Shown here: piece after piece, positions 1-8,942 of the stretch
Numbering within the stretch: the first letter of the stretch is position 1
How the letters are laid out: every line of letters starts with the position of its first letter
DNA from: Methylomusa anaerophila
GTDB taxonomy: Bacteria > Bacillota > Negativicutes > Sporomusales > Sporomusaceae
Direction: 5' to 3'
Length of the DNA stretch: 64,000 nucleotides
NCBI RefSeq assembly: GCF_003966895.1
Contig: NZ_AP018449.1
Coordinates: forward strand, 937,424 to 1,001,423
Translations under genes and position numbers: made by a program
The notes under the pieces: model-generated
The model's input: the letters and a program-made list of their open reading frames with translations, nothing else
Databases searched by the model: none
Told to the model about the DNA's origin: nothing

Positions 1-155
1 CCTTTAACCTTTCCTTACAATAAATATGAAAATATGAAATATGTTTTTTCTACTGTCAGTATATCGCAATTAGATAAAAAAACCAACTATGACGTCCCCG
101 CGCTCCTCCAATTAGGAAGAAGGTTCCCAACCGCCCCAATTTAGAGGCGCTCTAT

Positions 156-620
156 TCAAAGGACGATAAGTTCAATTAAGAAAACCGCAATGCAAGCAAC
201 TGCCGAGACTTCAAAAAATGTGCCGAGCGTCCATCCCGGAATAACGCTGCTCATCAATCCGTAATTATAGAACGGATTGAGTTTGCCGTTTTTACAAACC
301 GCAGCGCCGAAAATTTCATCAGTAATTCCATGCGCAAGCAAAAAACGATGAATAAAGTGAGCTTTTGAATCCAGTTTTTGCGATAGTACGCAGGACATCA
401 GACAGTATCTCAGGTTTAAAATCAACTGAGTAGACGCCATTTCTAAATAGGTCGCGGAAGCCCCTATCAATCCTAATGCGGCAAATTGGCCTGCTGAGGT
501 TACATTAGTTAAAGAGATCACAACTGCCTGAAGCGGCGTAAGACCTGCCTTCTTGGCGAGAATGCCAAAAGTAAATGAGACGGCAAAGTACCCCAGACAG
601 ATCGGAATGCCGTCGCGCAA
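156..620 (-). pseudogene. azlC: AzlC-type permease, C-terminally truncated
   Basis: The translation resembles the N-terminal two thirds of AzlC, the large subunit of AzlCD-type branched-chain amino-acid exporters in the cytoplasmic membrane. It begins RDGIPICLGYF and has hydrophobic segments with the family signature around SAGQFAALGLIGA and LNLRYCLMSC. At 154 aa it is much shorter than the usual ~230 aa. After GWTLGTFF the sequence no longer resembles the family and stops, which suggests a frameshift or deletion. No azlD partner is visible. The only in-frame start is TTG without a clear ribosome-binding site, so the 5' end may also be damaged. It neighbours an IS3 relic. Family assignment is fairly sure; the non-functional status is inferred from length. 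Confidence 0.65.
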
Positions 621-719
621 ACCATTTTTCCACTTATACGACTGGTTTCCATTATTCTCTCAAACCCCTGAATTTTCTTGGCCGTGGTCCAGCCAGCACT
701 TAGTACCTTATTTTAGCGC

Positions 720-947
720 TGTACCCCGTTTGATGGACAGTATAAACGCGTAGTATACTGAATATCAAGAGAGGGGAAAAACAATAACAAGTATAGCGCA
801 GAATTTAAAATGGAAGCAGTAAAACGTTTGGAGGCCAGTAGTGCAGCAGTTGCCAGGGTAGCGGCAGAATTAGGAATCAACGAAAATACCCTACATGGAT
901 GGTTGAAGAAATACAGGGATACGCCCATTGTACAAATTTACAAATAA
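720..947 (+). mobile_element. IS3-family relic: left end plus orfA fragment
   Basis: From about 777 to 947 the plus strand encodes the helix-turn-helix part of an IS3-type OrfA: KYSAEFKMEAVKRLE, then AAELGINENTLHGWLKKY, ending at a TAA at 945-947. There is no ATG or GTG in frame at the expected place, and the reading breaks off after about 50 codons. OrfB is absent. The preceding bases from 720 (tgtaccccgtttgatggaca) look like the terminal repeat of IS3-group elements. The remnant ends directly on the stop codon of the toxin gene on the other strand, suggesting a deletion joined the two. Confidence 0.7.
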
Positions 948-1255
948 TAGCTGTACTGTTTTGCAGATAAGATACGTTCTACGATAACAGTATCCTCATC
1001 CTCATTAATCAAATATAACACTAAGTATTCTTCTACCGGCAACACCCGATAGTTTTTCTTAGCAAGTTTTGGATCTCGGGTTATGGGTCCCATGAAGGGA
1101 AATTCATCTAATAACTGAATTGTGTCCAGAATTTTGTCAGCTTGCAATTGAGCTACCTGGGGTCGATCTTGCGCTATATAATCCACAATGGATTCTAATT
1201 GGCGTAAAGCCCCTTTCCTGATAAGTAATTTATACCGGACCATGCAAACGCTCAT
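938..1255 (-). CDS. ParE/RelE-family toxin
   Basis: A 105-aa protein of the RelE/ParE superfamily, whose members cleave mRNA at the ribosome or poison gyrase. Visible family features are the N-terminal helix pair (ALRQLESIVDYIAQDRP...ADKILDTIQLLDEFPFMG), the strand YRVLPVEEYLVLYLI and the final VERILSAKQYSYYL. It lies just after and overlaps the upstream antitoxin gene; the true start may be the inner ATG at 1243 (MVRYKLL), which still overlaps the antitoxin stop. Such overlap is typical of type II modules and implies translational coupling. The length fits the family. Which target it poisons cannot be told from sequence. Confidence 0.85.
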   Translation of the reverse strand: MSVCMVRYKLLIRKGALRQLESIVDYIAQDRPQVAQLQADKILDTIQLLDEFPFMGPITRDPKLAKKNYRVLPVEEYLVLYLINEDEDTVIVERILSAKQYSYYL

Positions 1256-1496
1256 GAAGCTTTTCTTTAATGATCAACCGGGCTTCTGAAAATGGTACAA
1301 CGGATTCTTTCTCTGCTTCTTCTAAGTCACGATATAGTTCGGCCATAACTTGCTCTTTAAGATAATGCTTTAAAGCATTGGCAACAATATCCGTTTTGGT
1401 GATTTTGGTTTGGCGGCAGCAAGTATCAAGCTGTTCATATAGTTCTGGTGCTAGACGAACATTGAAATTTACCATAGGCTTAATTTTTTTAGGCAT
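1230..1496 (-). CDS. Ribbon-helix-helix antitoxin
   Basis: An 88-aa protein whose N-terminal ~45 residues (VNFNVRLAPELYEQLDTCCRQTKITKTDIVANALKHYL, seen in parts) match a ribbon-helix-helix DNA-binding fold; the acidic C-terminal half would wrap the toxin. It precedes and overlaps the ParE/RelE-type gene, so the pair is a type II toxin-antitoxin operon that probably autoregulates. An AAAAGGAGT-like ribosome-binding site lies just upstream of the ATG. An intact pair inside an eroded region is consistent with addictive maintenance. Confidence 0.83.
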   Translation of the reverse strand: MPKKIKPMVNFNVRLAPELYEQLDTCCRQTKITKTDIVANALKHYLKEQVMAELYRDLEEAEKESVVPFSEARLIIKEKLHERLHGPV

Positions 1497-1817
1497 TTTA
1501 AAAACTCCTTTTAGACTAAAAATATACTTTAATTATAATACATGCATACATACATTCAAATAGAAAATTCATTAACCCAATGCTTTTTAACCCTCCAACA
1601 AAATAGGCAACCGCATACATAAATTGATAGAAGCAGGTTTTCCGTATCCTGGCATTACTGGCGGACCCACTCATATACAGCCATAACTCCACCTTTTACT
1701 GCCTTCTTCTAACAAGTCAATAAGTCAGTCTGACCCCAACAGGACCCCACTGCAGCTTTTTATATGCTACGATTCTCCCATTAGGCCAAACAGTGCAGGA
1801 AAGGACAATGAATGATT

Positions 1818-2648
1818 CTATAAATTAACTCCAATTTTTATAATATCTTCTACCAATTCTATCGTCTGTCCTCCGGAAGGCTGATATTCAAAAAGCCCCA
1901 GACCAACAACCTTAAATTCTTTGTCGAGTTTCTTTAATAACTCCTTAAAAGTATTAACCTTCAACCCTGCAGGCGCTGGAACCGGAACATGCGGAAATTC
2001 CTCAAAATCAAGCACATCCAAATCTATATGGATATAAATACTTTCATGTCCCTTGGTTTTAACCGCTTCAATTACTGAGTCCGCCCCTTGCTCAATATCT
2101 TTTACCGTAAATACGCTTATGCTTTGAGCGGTAATATATTCTTTTTCGGCCTCCTCCAAATCGCGAATTCCTAACATTATCAATTGTGAAGACAGCAGGC
2201 TTGGAGACGCCAATTTTACGATTGTTTCCTCACCCTCTCCAAGCAAAGTTCTTAAAGGCATTCCATAAAAACATTTGCTGGCAGATGTTTCATGCGTGTT
2301 AATATCTCCATGGGCATCAAACCATACTACTGTCATATCGCCTTGCATCTTATCATTTAAATACGCAATCGATGCAACATCAGCGTCACAGCCTCCGCCA
2401 ATTGTAAATATCGTCTCTGGTTGTTCCTGTACTATTGACTCTTTTGCCCTCCCTAACTGTTTGAAAATTTCTGTGTATCCGATAATAATATTATCAGATT
2501 TTCTGATATCTTTCGTACTGACTTCTACTTCGGAGAACTTTATTTCTTTAAAATAAAGTTCTTTTAATTCCAACGCTCCATCATATGTCGACCGGTCTTG
2601 ACCTCCCCCCTGCCATTGGGGAAAAAATAAGTTTAAGTGTCTTTTCAT
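1818..2648 (-). CDS. Arginase-family (ureohydrolase-fold) protein
   Basis: A 276-aa protein of the arginase/agmatinase/formiminoglutamase superfamily, cytoplasmic Mn enzymes that hydrolyse C-N bonds of guanidino-type compounds. Metal motifs are FDAHGDIN (about residue 110) and HIDLDVLD (about 200), followed by LFEYQPSGG. The first motif, GGDHS in classical enzymes, reads GGGCDAD here, so the histidine Mn ligand is replaced by cysteine. A subfamily with this change exists as far as I recall, and its substrate is not clear to me. The start ATG at 2648 gives a complete-looking protein. It stands alone between a toxin-antitoxin pair and an efflux operon, so context gives no pathway. Confidence 0.75.
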   Translation of the reverse strand: MKRHLNLFFPQWQGGGQDRSTYDGALELKELYFKEIKFSEVEVSTKDIRKSDNIIIGYTEIFKQLGRAKESIVQEQPETIFTIGGGCDADVASIAYLNDKMQGDMTVVWFDAHGDINTHETSASKCFYGMPLRTLLGEGEETIVKLASPSLLSSQLIMLGIRDLEEAEKEYITAQSISVFTVKDIEQGADSVIEAVKTKGHESIYIHIDLDVLDFEEFPHVPVPAPAGLKVNTFKELLKKLDKEFKVVGLGLFEYQPSGGQTIELVEDIIKIGVNL

Positions 2649-2843
2649 AATCCATATTACCTTTCCATGATATATTAGGATATTAGCGACTATTCAAAAT
2701 GCCTAAAATCTATTAATAAAAATTCAAGCAAAACCTTATAACCCCTGCCCGTATTCTTTACAGCTTCGCAGAAGTTTCCTTTAGGGAAGCGTCCCTTGAC
2801 TCGGGGCTGGCAATACAAACCATCAGAATTTTTGTAAAATATA

Positions 2844-2872
2844 TTGACATTAAAAAACTATGAAACTATAAT
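2844..2872 (+). promoter_or_regulatory. Consensus sigma-A promoter of the tetR-RND operon
   Basis: TTGACA at 2844-2849 and TATAAT at 2867-2872 are separated by exactly 17 bases, a perfect vegetative consensus. An AAAC-N7-GTTT inverted repeat spans the -10 box and is a candidate site for the TetR-type regulator encoded immediately downstream. Promoter boxes are seen directly; the operator is inference. Confidence 0.75.
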
Positions 2873-2938
2873 GGTTTATGAGTTAGGAAAAATATAGTAC
2901 ACTAAACAATGGCAGCCGGGCAAAGCGGGGGGACGAGA

Positions 2939-3514
2939 GTGAACGACATAAAGGACCTTATCCTTGACAAAGCCAAAGAACGGATGGAACGTTTCGGTTT
3001 TAGAAAAACGACGATGGACGAAATCAGCAAAGACTGCAGTATATCCAAAAAAACAATTTATGAGCACTTTGCCGATAAGGAGGAACTGTTTGGCTGCCTG
3101 CTGTACCGTGAGTGCCAAGGCACGATCCGCATGCTGTTCGACGAGCCGGCGGACATGCCCGACCCGCTGGAAAAGCTGACGTTGCTGATCCGCAGGGCGG
3201 TTGCGTATTTTAACCAGGATCATTTTATCACCCGGATATTGAAGGACGAGGAAATGTTTTTAGCTTTGGTAAACACAAAATATCGCAAGATCATTGATGA
3301 AGAAATCATCACCAGTATTGTCCGGGTGATCCGGGAAGGCAAGCAACAGGGAAAACTCCGGGATGTGGATGAGCAAATTGTCGCTTACGCCGGGTTTAGA
3401 TTATTCCAGTCTTTTAGCTATGCGCGCACCTGGCCGTTGGCCGGAGCGGGGAACGAGCCGTATTTCACCGAGGTTCTCGTTGATTTTATTATCAACGCGC
3501 TGCAGAAAAAATGA
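2939..3514 (+). CDS. TetR/AcrR-family repressor of the RND operon
   Basis: The N-terminal helix-turn-helix is clear: IKDLILDKAKERMERFGF, then TTMDEISKDCSISKKTIYEHF and ADKEELF. The C-terminal ~130 residues form the usual variable helical ligand domain. I choose the GTG at 2939 because a GGGGGGA ribosome-binding site lies about 6 bases upstream; an in-frame ATG at 2909 would add ten residues unlike the family. It is the first gene of an operon with an RND adaptor and pump and shares their promoter, so it probably represses its own operon and is released by a pump substrate. Confidence 0.85.
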   Translation: MNDIKDLILDKAKERMERFGFRKTTMDEISKDCSISKKTIYEHFADKEELFGCLLYRECQGTIRMLFDEPADMPDPLEKLTLLIRRAVAYFNQDHFITRILKDEEMFLALVNTKYRKIIDEEIITSIVRVIREGKQQGKLRDVDEQIVAYAGFRLFQSFSYARTWPLAGAGNEPYFTEVLVDFIINALQKK

Positions 3515-3592
3515 AGATAAAGCCGGTCGTGGCGTTACTCCGGCCGGCATTAGCATTAGATGCAAACTGAAATCGCAAGGGAGGGGCTTGGT

Positions 3593-4660
3593 GTGCAAAA
3601 ATCAATCAGCAGGCGCGGCCTGATTTTTCTGCTATTATTGACTTTCAGCCTTACCGGCTGCGCCAAAACCGGCACGGTCAGCGAGGAGACGCCGTTGGTC
3701 CGCTCACAGGTGATCAGGCTGGATGCAGCCGGACAAAGCGCCGCTTACTCCGGTGAAGTCCGCGGCAGATACGAGACGCAGCTGGCCTTCCAGGTCGGCG
3801 GAAAAATTGTCAAACGTTATGTAGAACTCGGCAGCGTGGTGAACCCAGGCGATATTTTGATGGAAATCGATGTGAAGGACATCCGGGAAGCGGTAAATAT
3901 CGGTTCCGCCCAGGTAACGTCGGCCCAATCGCAACTGACTTTGGCCGCCACCAACCTGGAACGGTACCGCAAGCTATACGAACAGGGAGCCGTTAGCCAG
4001 TTGCAGCTGGACCAATACCAAAACGCTTATGAAGTTGCCCGGGCTGCGGCGCAACAGGCCGAGGCGCAATATGCGCAAAGCGCCAACCAAATGGGTTACA
4101 GCCGCCTGATCGCCGACAGCGCGGGGGTGGTTGCCGGCGTCAGCGCCGAAGCCGGCCAGGTAGTCAGTACCGGGCAGCCCGTCCTGACGCTGGTGCAAGG
4201 CGATGAGCGGGAGGTTGAAATCAATGTTCCGGAAAACCGGATTGACGAATTGCGGCAGGCCCGGCAGATCCAGGTCCGTTTCTGGGCGCTGCCGGAGGTA
4301 GTCCTGAATGGTCAGGTCCGGGAAATTTCACCGGTAGCCAACAACATCACCAGGACCTATAAAGCCAGGATCAGTTTGATCAATCCGCCGGCAGAGGTTG
4401 GTCTAGGCATGACGGCCAGTGTAACGGTGGAAAATACCGGCGCCAAACCGGTTGTTTACATTCCGCTGACAGCCGTTTATCAGACGGGCGATACGCCCGG
4501 CGTATGGGTGGTGGAGAACGATACGGCCACGCTGCGGCCCGTAAGGACAGGGGATTTCGGAGACGGCAGGATTCAGATACTGGACGGCTTACATGACGGG
4601 GATGTGATTGTCACCGCCGGCGTACAAAAACTGCGCGAAGGACAGAAGGTGCGTTTATGA
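3593..4660 (+). CDS. RND efflux periplasmic adaptor (membrane fusion lipoprotein)
   Basis: About 355 aa. The N-terminus has a lipoprotein signal (RRGLIFLLLLTFSLTGC, lipobox LTGC), then a beta-barrel/lipoyl/alpha-hairpin layout: the lipoyl half AFQVGGKIVKRYVELGSVVNPGD near residue 70, a hairpin of coiled-coil helices (ATNLERYRKLYEQGAVS...AAAQQAEAQYAQ), the second lipoyl half near residue 180, and beta-barrel repeats to the end. The GTG at 3593 is preferred over the ATG at 3560 because AAGGGAGGGG precedes it and the signal peptide then begins properly. The stop overlaps the pump start by four bases (ATGA). The adaptor would link the inner-membrane pump to an outer-membrane channel, which is not encoded here. 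Confidence 0.88.
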   Translation: MQKSISRRGLIFLLLLTFSLTGCAKTGTVSEETPLVRSQVIRLDAAGQSAAYSGEVRGRYETQLAFQVGGKIVKRYVELGSVVNPGDILMEIDVKDIREAVNIGSAQVTSAQSQLTLAATNLERYRKLYEQGAVSQLQLDQYQNAYEVARAAAQQAEAQYAQSANQMGYSRLIADSAGVVAGVSAEAGQVVSTGQPVLTLVQGDEREVEINVPENRIDELRQARQIQVRFWALPEVVLNGQVREISPVANNITRTYKARISLINPPAEVGLGMTASVTVENTGAKPVVYIPLTAVYQTGDTPGVWVVENDTATLRPVRTGDFGDGRIQILDGLHDGDVIVTAGVQKLREGQKVRL

Positions 4661-7600
4661 CCAAGTTCAACCTTACGGAATGGTCGCTGAACCATAAACA
4701 ACTTGTCTATTTCTTTGTGGCTTTGGTGTTTGTAGCGGGAATTTTCTCCTATCAGCGGCTGGGCCGGATGGAAGACCCCGATTTCGTTGTCCGCCAGATG
4801 GTGGTGTCGGTTGCCTGGCCGGGAGCCAGCGCCAGGCAGATGGAAGAGCAGGTCACCGACAAAATCGAGAAAAAGCTGCAGGACACCCCGGGTCTGGATT
4901 ATCTGAGAAGCTATTCCAGACCGGGCCAGGCCGTTATTTATGTGAATCTGGCCGAGTCGGTCAATAAACAGGACGTGCGTCCCACCTGGCTGGAAGTGCG
5001 AAATATGGTCAATGATATCAAGAGCACGCTGCCGCAAGGAGTGGTCGGACCGGCGTTCAACGACCGCTTTGACGACGTTTACGGCAGTATTTACGCGCTT
5101 ACTGCCGATGATTACAGCTATGAGGAGATGCGGGAAAGGGCCGAGCAAATCCGCCGGACTTTGCTTGGCGTGGCCAATGTGAAAAAAGCCGAACTGATCG
5201 GCGTTCAGGCGGAAACCATTTATGTGGAGATGCAAAGCGCCAAACTGGCTCAACTGGGAATTGATCCCAAGGTGATCATCGCCGCCGTACAGGCGCAAAG
5301 CGCCATGACTCCCTCCGGCATGGTGGAAACCCCGGACGACAATGTGTATTTGCGGGTATCGGGAATGTTTGAAGATGTGGAAGGTCTGAAAAACATGCCC
5401 ATCCGGGTCAATGAGCAGACCTTCAGATTGGGAGACGTGGCCGAAATCAAACGGGGCTACACCGATCCCATGGACCCCAAAATGTATGTTAACGGCCAAC
5501 CTGCCGTAGGCATTGCCGTTTCCATGGAGTCCGGCGGCAATATCCTGACCCTGGGAACCGACTTGGCCGCCGCTATCGACAAGGTACGGCAGGATTTGCC
5601 GCTGGGCATGGGAATTCATCAGGTGGCTGATCAGCCCCAGGTTGTCAAGGAGTCCATCCATGAATTTATCAAATCGCTGCAGGAGGCTATCGTGATTGTG
5701 CTGGCCGTCAGCTTTCTCAGCCTCGGGTTGCGGACCGGCGTCGTCGTTGCCTTGTGTATTCCCCTGGTGATTGCCGGTATTTTCGTGTGCATGGCAATCC
5801 TGGGCATTGACCTGCATAAGGTATCGCTGGGCGCGCTGATTATGGCGCTGGGCCTGCTGGTGGATGATGCGATTATTGCTGTTGAAATGATGACCGTAAA
5901 ACTGGAACAGGGCTGGGAACGGTTTACAGCAGCCTGCTACGCCTATACGGCCACCGCCTTTCCGATGCTGACCGGTACGCTGATTACCTGCGCCGGGTTT
6001 ATTCCCATCGGTTTTTCCAAGGGATCGGCCGCCGAGTTTACCAGCAGCCTCTTTCCGGTCATGACGGTTGCCCTGCTGATTTCCTGGCTGGTATCGGTAA
6101 CGGTGACACCGCTGTTAGGGTATCGTTTGATCAAACCCCAACCGGCAGCGGACAAACAGCACGACATCTATGATACACGTTTTTACCGGCTGTTCCGGCG
6201 GGTTCTGGTCTGGTGCCTGGAGCACAAAAAAACGGTGCTGGCGATAACAGCGGCATGTTTTATCGGTTCCATCTTTTTGCTGACACTGGTTAAACAGGAA
6301 TTTTTCCCGCCTTCCGTCCGTCCTGAACTCATCGTCGAACTGACGCTGCCGGAAGGCTCTTCCCTGGCGGCGACCGAGCGGGAAGCACAGGCCTTTGCTG
6401 AAGCCATTGCCGGCGATGATGGGAACATTGCAAGCTACAGCTATTATGTCGGCGAGGGGTCGCCGCGCTTTATTCTGACCATGGAGCCAAAGCTGCCGGC
6501 AACCAATTACGCCCAGTTTATTATTGTGGCGAAAGACCTTGACGCCCGCGACGCTTTGAACCGGAAAATTGAACAGCTGTTTGCCGACCGGTTTGAAAGT
6601 GTGCGGGGCCATGTCGAATTCATTCAGACCGGGCCGCCATCGGCCTATCCCGTCATGCTGCGCGTCAGCGGCTATGACCATGAGCAGGTGCGCGGGATTG
6701 CCAACCAGGTCGCCGCTATCATGGCCCAGGACGCAGATCTTACCAATATCAATTTTGACTGGCAGGAAAAAAGCAAAGTAATGCATCTGGCGGTTGATCA
6801 GGACAAGGCCAGAATGCTGGGTCTCACCAGCCAGGGGCTGGCCCAGGATTTACAGACCCAGTTGTCGGGCGCCGCTATTGCCGAATATTACGAACAGGAT
6901 AAAACGGTGGACATCGTATTCCGCATTGATGCCCAAAGCCGCAAAGATCTGGCCGCTGTCAAGGATTTGCCGGTGCATATCGGCAACGGCCGGTTTGTGC
7001 CGCTGGAGCAAGTTGCCAATATCAGCTACGCTGGGGAAGAAGGACTGATTTGGCGCTACGACCTCAAACCGACCATTACCGTTCGGGCCGATGTCGTGGA
7101 CGGCGTAACTGGCAATGACGCCACCCGGAAGATTTATCAGAATGTGGCCTCAATCCGCAAGACACTGCCGCCGGGCTACAGCATCGACGTCGCCGGCTCG
7201 GCGGAAAGAAGCGCTATTTCTGTGGAATTTTTACTGAAGACAGTGCCGGCAATGGTTGCGGTCATCGTGATTTTGCTGATGTTTCAACTGCAGAAGATCT
7301 CCCTGATGGTACTGACCCTGCTGACCGCCCCGCTGGGGATTATCGGCGTCAGCCTGTCCATGCTGTTGACCCAACGTCCCATGGGTTTTGTCGCCGAACT
7401 TGGCATTCTGGCGCTCAGCGGCATGATTATCCGCAATTCGGTTATCCTGATTGACCAGATCGAAAAACACATCCGTGATGGCGAGACGCCTTGGGACGCC
7501 ATCATTAACTCGGCAGTGCTCCGGTTCCGGCCGATCATGCTGACAGCAGCCGCTGCCATTCTCGGCATGCTTCCCCTGGTGCCGAGTACCTTCTGGGGGC

Positions 7601-7725
7601 CCATGGCGGTGGCCATCGGCGGGGGGCTGCTAGGCGCAACCATTATGACCCTGCTGGTTTTGCCGACCATGTATGCCGTATGGTTCCGGGTGGAACCCGG
7701 CACGGAAAAACAGAACCCTGATTAA
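4657..7725 (+). CDS. RND-family efflux pump permease
   Basis: A 1022-aa protein of the length and layout of HAE1-type RND pumps: an N-terminal TM helix, a large periplasmic domain, TM2-6 (about residues 338-490), a second TM and periplasmic loop (from about 525), and the C-terminal TM bundle from about 855. The paired aspartates of TM4 needed for proton relay are visible in GLLVDDAIIAVEMM. RND pumps exchange protons for drugs, detergents or metabolites. Translation is coupled to the adaptor gene by an ATGA overlap. The presence of an RND pump supports a diderm envelope. Substrate is unknown; a TetR regulator heads the operon. Confidence 0.9.
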   Translation: MTKFNLTEWSLNHKQLVYFFVALVFVAGIFSYQRLGRMEDPDFVVRQMVVSVAWPGASARQMEEQVTDKIEKKLQDTPGLDYLRSYSRPGQAVIYVNLAESVNKQDVRPTWLEVRNMVNDIKSTLPQGVVGPAFNDRFDDVYGSIYALTADDYSYEEMRERAEQIRRTLLGVANVKKAELIGVQAETIYVEMQSAKLAQLGIDPKVIIAAVQAQSAMTPSGMVETPDDNVYLRVSGMFEDVEGLKNMPIRVNEQTFRLGDVAEIKRGYTDPMDPKMYVNGQPAVGIAVSMESGGNILTLGTDLAAAIDKVRQDLPLGMGIHQVADQPQVVKESIHEFIKSLQEAIVIVLAVSFLSLGLRTGVVVALCIPLVIAGIFVCMAILGIDLHKVSLGALIMALGLLVDDAIIAVEMMTVKLEQGWERFTAACYAYTATAFPMLTGTLITCAGFIPIGFSKGSAAEFTSSLFPVMTVALLISWLVSVTVTPLLGYRLIKPQPAADKQHDIYDTRFYRLFRRVLVWCLEHKKTVLAITAACFIGSIFLLTLVKQEFFPPSVRPELIVELTLPEGSSLAATEREAQAFAEAIAGDDGNIASYSYYVGEGSPRFILTMEPKLPATNYAQFIIVAKDLDARDALNRKIEQLFADRFESVRGHVEFIQTGPPSAYPVMLRVSGYDHEQVRGIANQVAAIMAQDADLTNINFDWQEKSKVMHLAVDQDKARMLGLTSQGLAQDLQTQLSGAAIAEYYEQDKTVDIVFRIDAQSRKDLAAVKDLPVHIGNGRFVPLEQVANISYAGEEGLIWRYDLKPTITVRADVVDGVTGNDATRKIYQNVASIRKTLPPGYSIDVAGSAERSAISVEFLLKTVPAMVAVIVILLMFQLQKISLMVLTLLTAPLGIIGVSLSMLLTQRPMGFVAELGILALSGMIIRNSVILIDQIEKHIRDGETPWDAIINSAVLRFRPIMLTAAAAILGMLPLVPSTFWGPMAVAIGGGLLGATIMTLLVLPTMYAVWFRVEPGTEKQNPD

Positions 7726-7852
7726 ATATCAATATAAAACTCGTTACTCCCAAGGAAGGGTTTATCGACATTACCGGCAGGATCAGGCAACTGGCCGGCC
7801 AGTCCGGCATCGCAAACGGGCTGCATAAGGACAATGGGACAACTACCCGGAA

Positions 7853-7881
7853 TGAGTCAAGGGACGACCGTCCCTTGACTT
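7853..7881. terminator. Palindrome of the AGTCAAGGGACG family after the RND gene
   Basis: AGTCAAGGGACG (7855-7866) and CGTCCCTTGACT (7869-7880) form a perfect 12-bp stem around a 2-base centre, 130 bases after the pump stop codon. It could act as a bidirectional terminator. The same half-sites recur near 2790, 9496, 9570 and 29290, so it belongs to a dispersed short repeat family. Confidence 0.55.
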
Positions 7882-7940
7882 ATTCTCATGTAAATACGGT
7901 TTCTTGAAATGCCTGTCCCGCTTTTTTATACCTTTTTATT

Positions 7941-8558
7941 TTATATAGTTATATTCAGGTTTCGCTTTTGCGCTTTTTCCTTGGTTGCCTTTTTATAAGC
8001 AGCCTCTTCGCTGTTGGCTTTCAGCTCACTATTTTTCCGCCTGCGGGCGACTTCGGCTGCCGCTATCCCAAACTCAACGGATTCTTTAAGGTCTCTTTCT
8101 ATCTCATCATTCTTTCCTGGCAAGCCATGGGGTGAATTTAAGGAAATTACCATTCCCGCCCCGACCTTATGGGTTATTTTAGAAGCAGCCGAAAGCAGCT
8201 TACCCATACTGGCGTTATCGAGAACACGCTCATGCCTGGCTAAAGCCTTCTCCCGCTTACGCAGGTTTTCTGCCGCCGCCTCTTCTCTTTTCAATCTGTC
8301 TATCTCAAGTTTCCTGGTTTCTTCTTCATATATGGCTTGCCTTATCTGTTTATCAGCAGCCTGCAGTTCTGCGACAATTTGCTTAATATCCGTATTGGCA
8401 TTATTATTGTCCTGCTTGGCAAGCATTTCTTTGTTGCCAAAAGCTTTTTCTGCAAGCTTTTTTTGTAACCCAGCGTGGTATTCTCTTAACACAGTTAGGT
8501 TATTCTTAGGAAAAAAATTAGCTAATAAGTTATTTAAGCCCACTTGATCTATAGGCAT
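7941..8558 (-). CDS. Unknown coiled-coil protein
   Basis: About 205 aa, not recognised. From the ATG at 8558 (preceded by GGAGAG), it starts MPIDQVGLNNLLANFF, continues with a lysine/glutamate-rich helical stretch with coiled-coil character (about residues 65-130: ELQAADKQIRQAIYEEE, KREEAAAENLRKREKAL), then a more ordered segment with KVGAGMVISLNSPHGLPGK (about 140-165), and ends in a basic helix. No signal peptide and no TM segment are visible, so it is probably cytoplasmic. It is isolated, with AT-rich flanks. The glycine/proline-rich segment flanked by helices may be a functional core, but no family can be named. Confidence 0.55.
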   Translation of the reverse strand: MPIDQVGLNNLLANFFPKNNLTVLREYHAGLQKKLAEKAFGNKEMLAKQDNNNANTDIKQIVAELQAADKQIRQAIYEEETRKLEIDRLKREEAAAENLRKREKALARHERVLDNASMGKLLSAASKITHKVGAGMVISLNSPHGLPGKNDEIERDLKESVEFGIAAAEVARRRKNSELKANSEEAAYKKATKEKAQKRNLNITI

Positions 8559-8942
8559 TTTATTCACTCTCCAATAATCATATTTCCACAAGATAAATCC
8601 TTTATTATATAATCATCGAAATTTTTGTGAGAATAATTAACAACAAACTTGTTAAAATTGGGTCATTGGACCAAAACAGGCATGTAGAAACATTTTAACA
8701 CAATATCCTTGTCCCCGTAGGGGACAAGGATAGGTCGAAACCACCGAAAAATCCTCGCGCTAAAATGCAATGATTCTTGCTGCAGGATACGAGTTTCTCT
8801 TATCACAAGTTTTGTTGTTCATGCCGCTCGAAAACACAAGCGAGCCGCTTGCTTAATCTTCTCAAGTGCTTTGGAAATAGGATTAGATTCACATCTCTTA
8901 ATAATTCACATATGATAACAAAGAAAAGGGGTGGGATACCGA
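8559..8942. other. Gene-free stretch with a 12-bp palindrome
   Basis: No supported gene. At 8705-8731, ATCCTTGTCCCC is followed by gta and its exact reverse complement, a strong hairpin of the dispersed GGGACAAGG type. The rest is AT-rich and featureless apart from the ribosome-binding site of the next gene. Confidence 0.5.

Noticed and set aside
713..928. 71-aa minus-strand frame
   Set aside because: It is the antisense shadow of the IS3 orfA relic, which has clear OrfA motifs on the plus strand.
4573..5817. 414-aa minus-strand frame inside the RND pump gene
   Set aside because: Histidine-, glycine- and glutamine-rich composition typical of an antisense frame of GC-rich coding DNA; the plus strand encodes an unmistakable RND pump.
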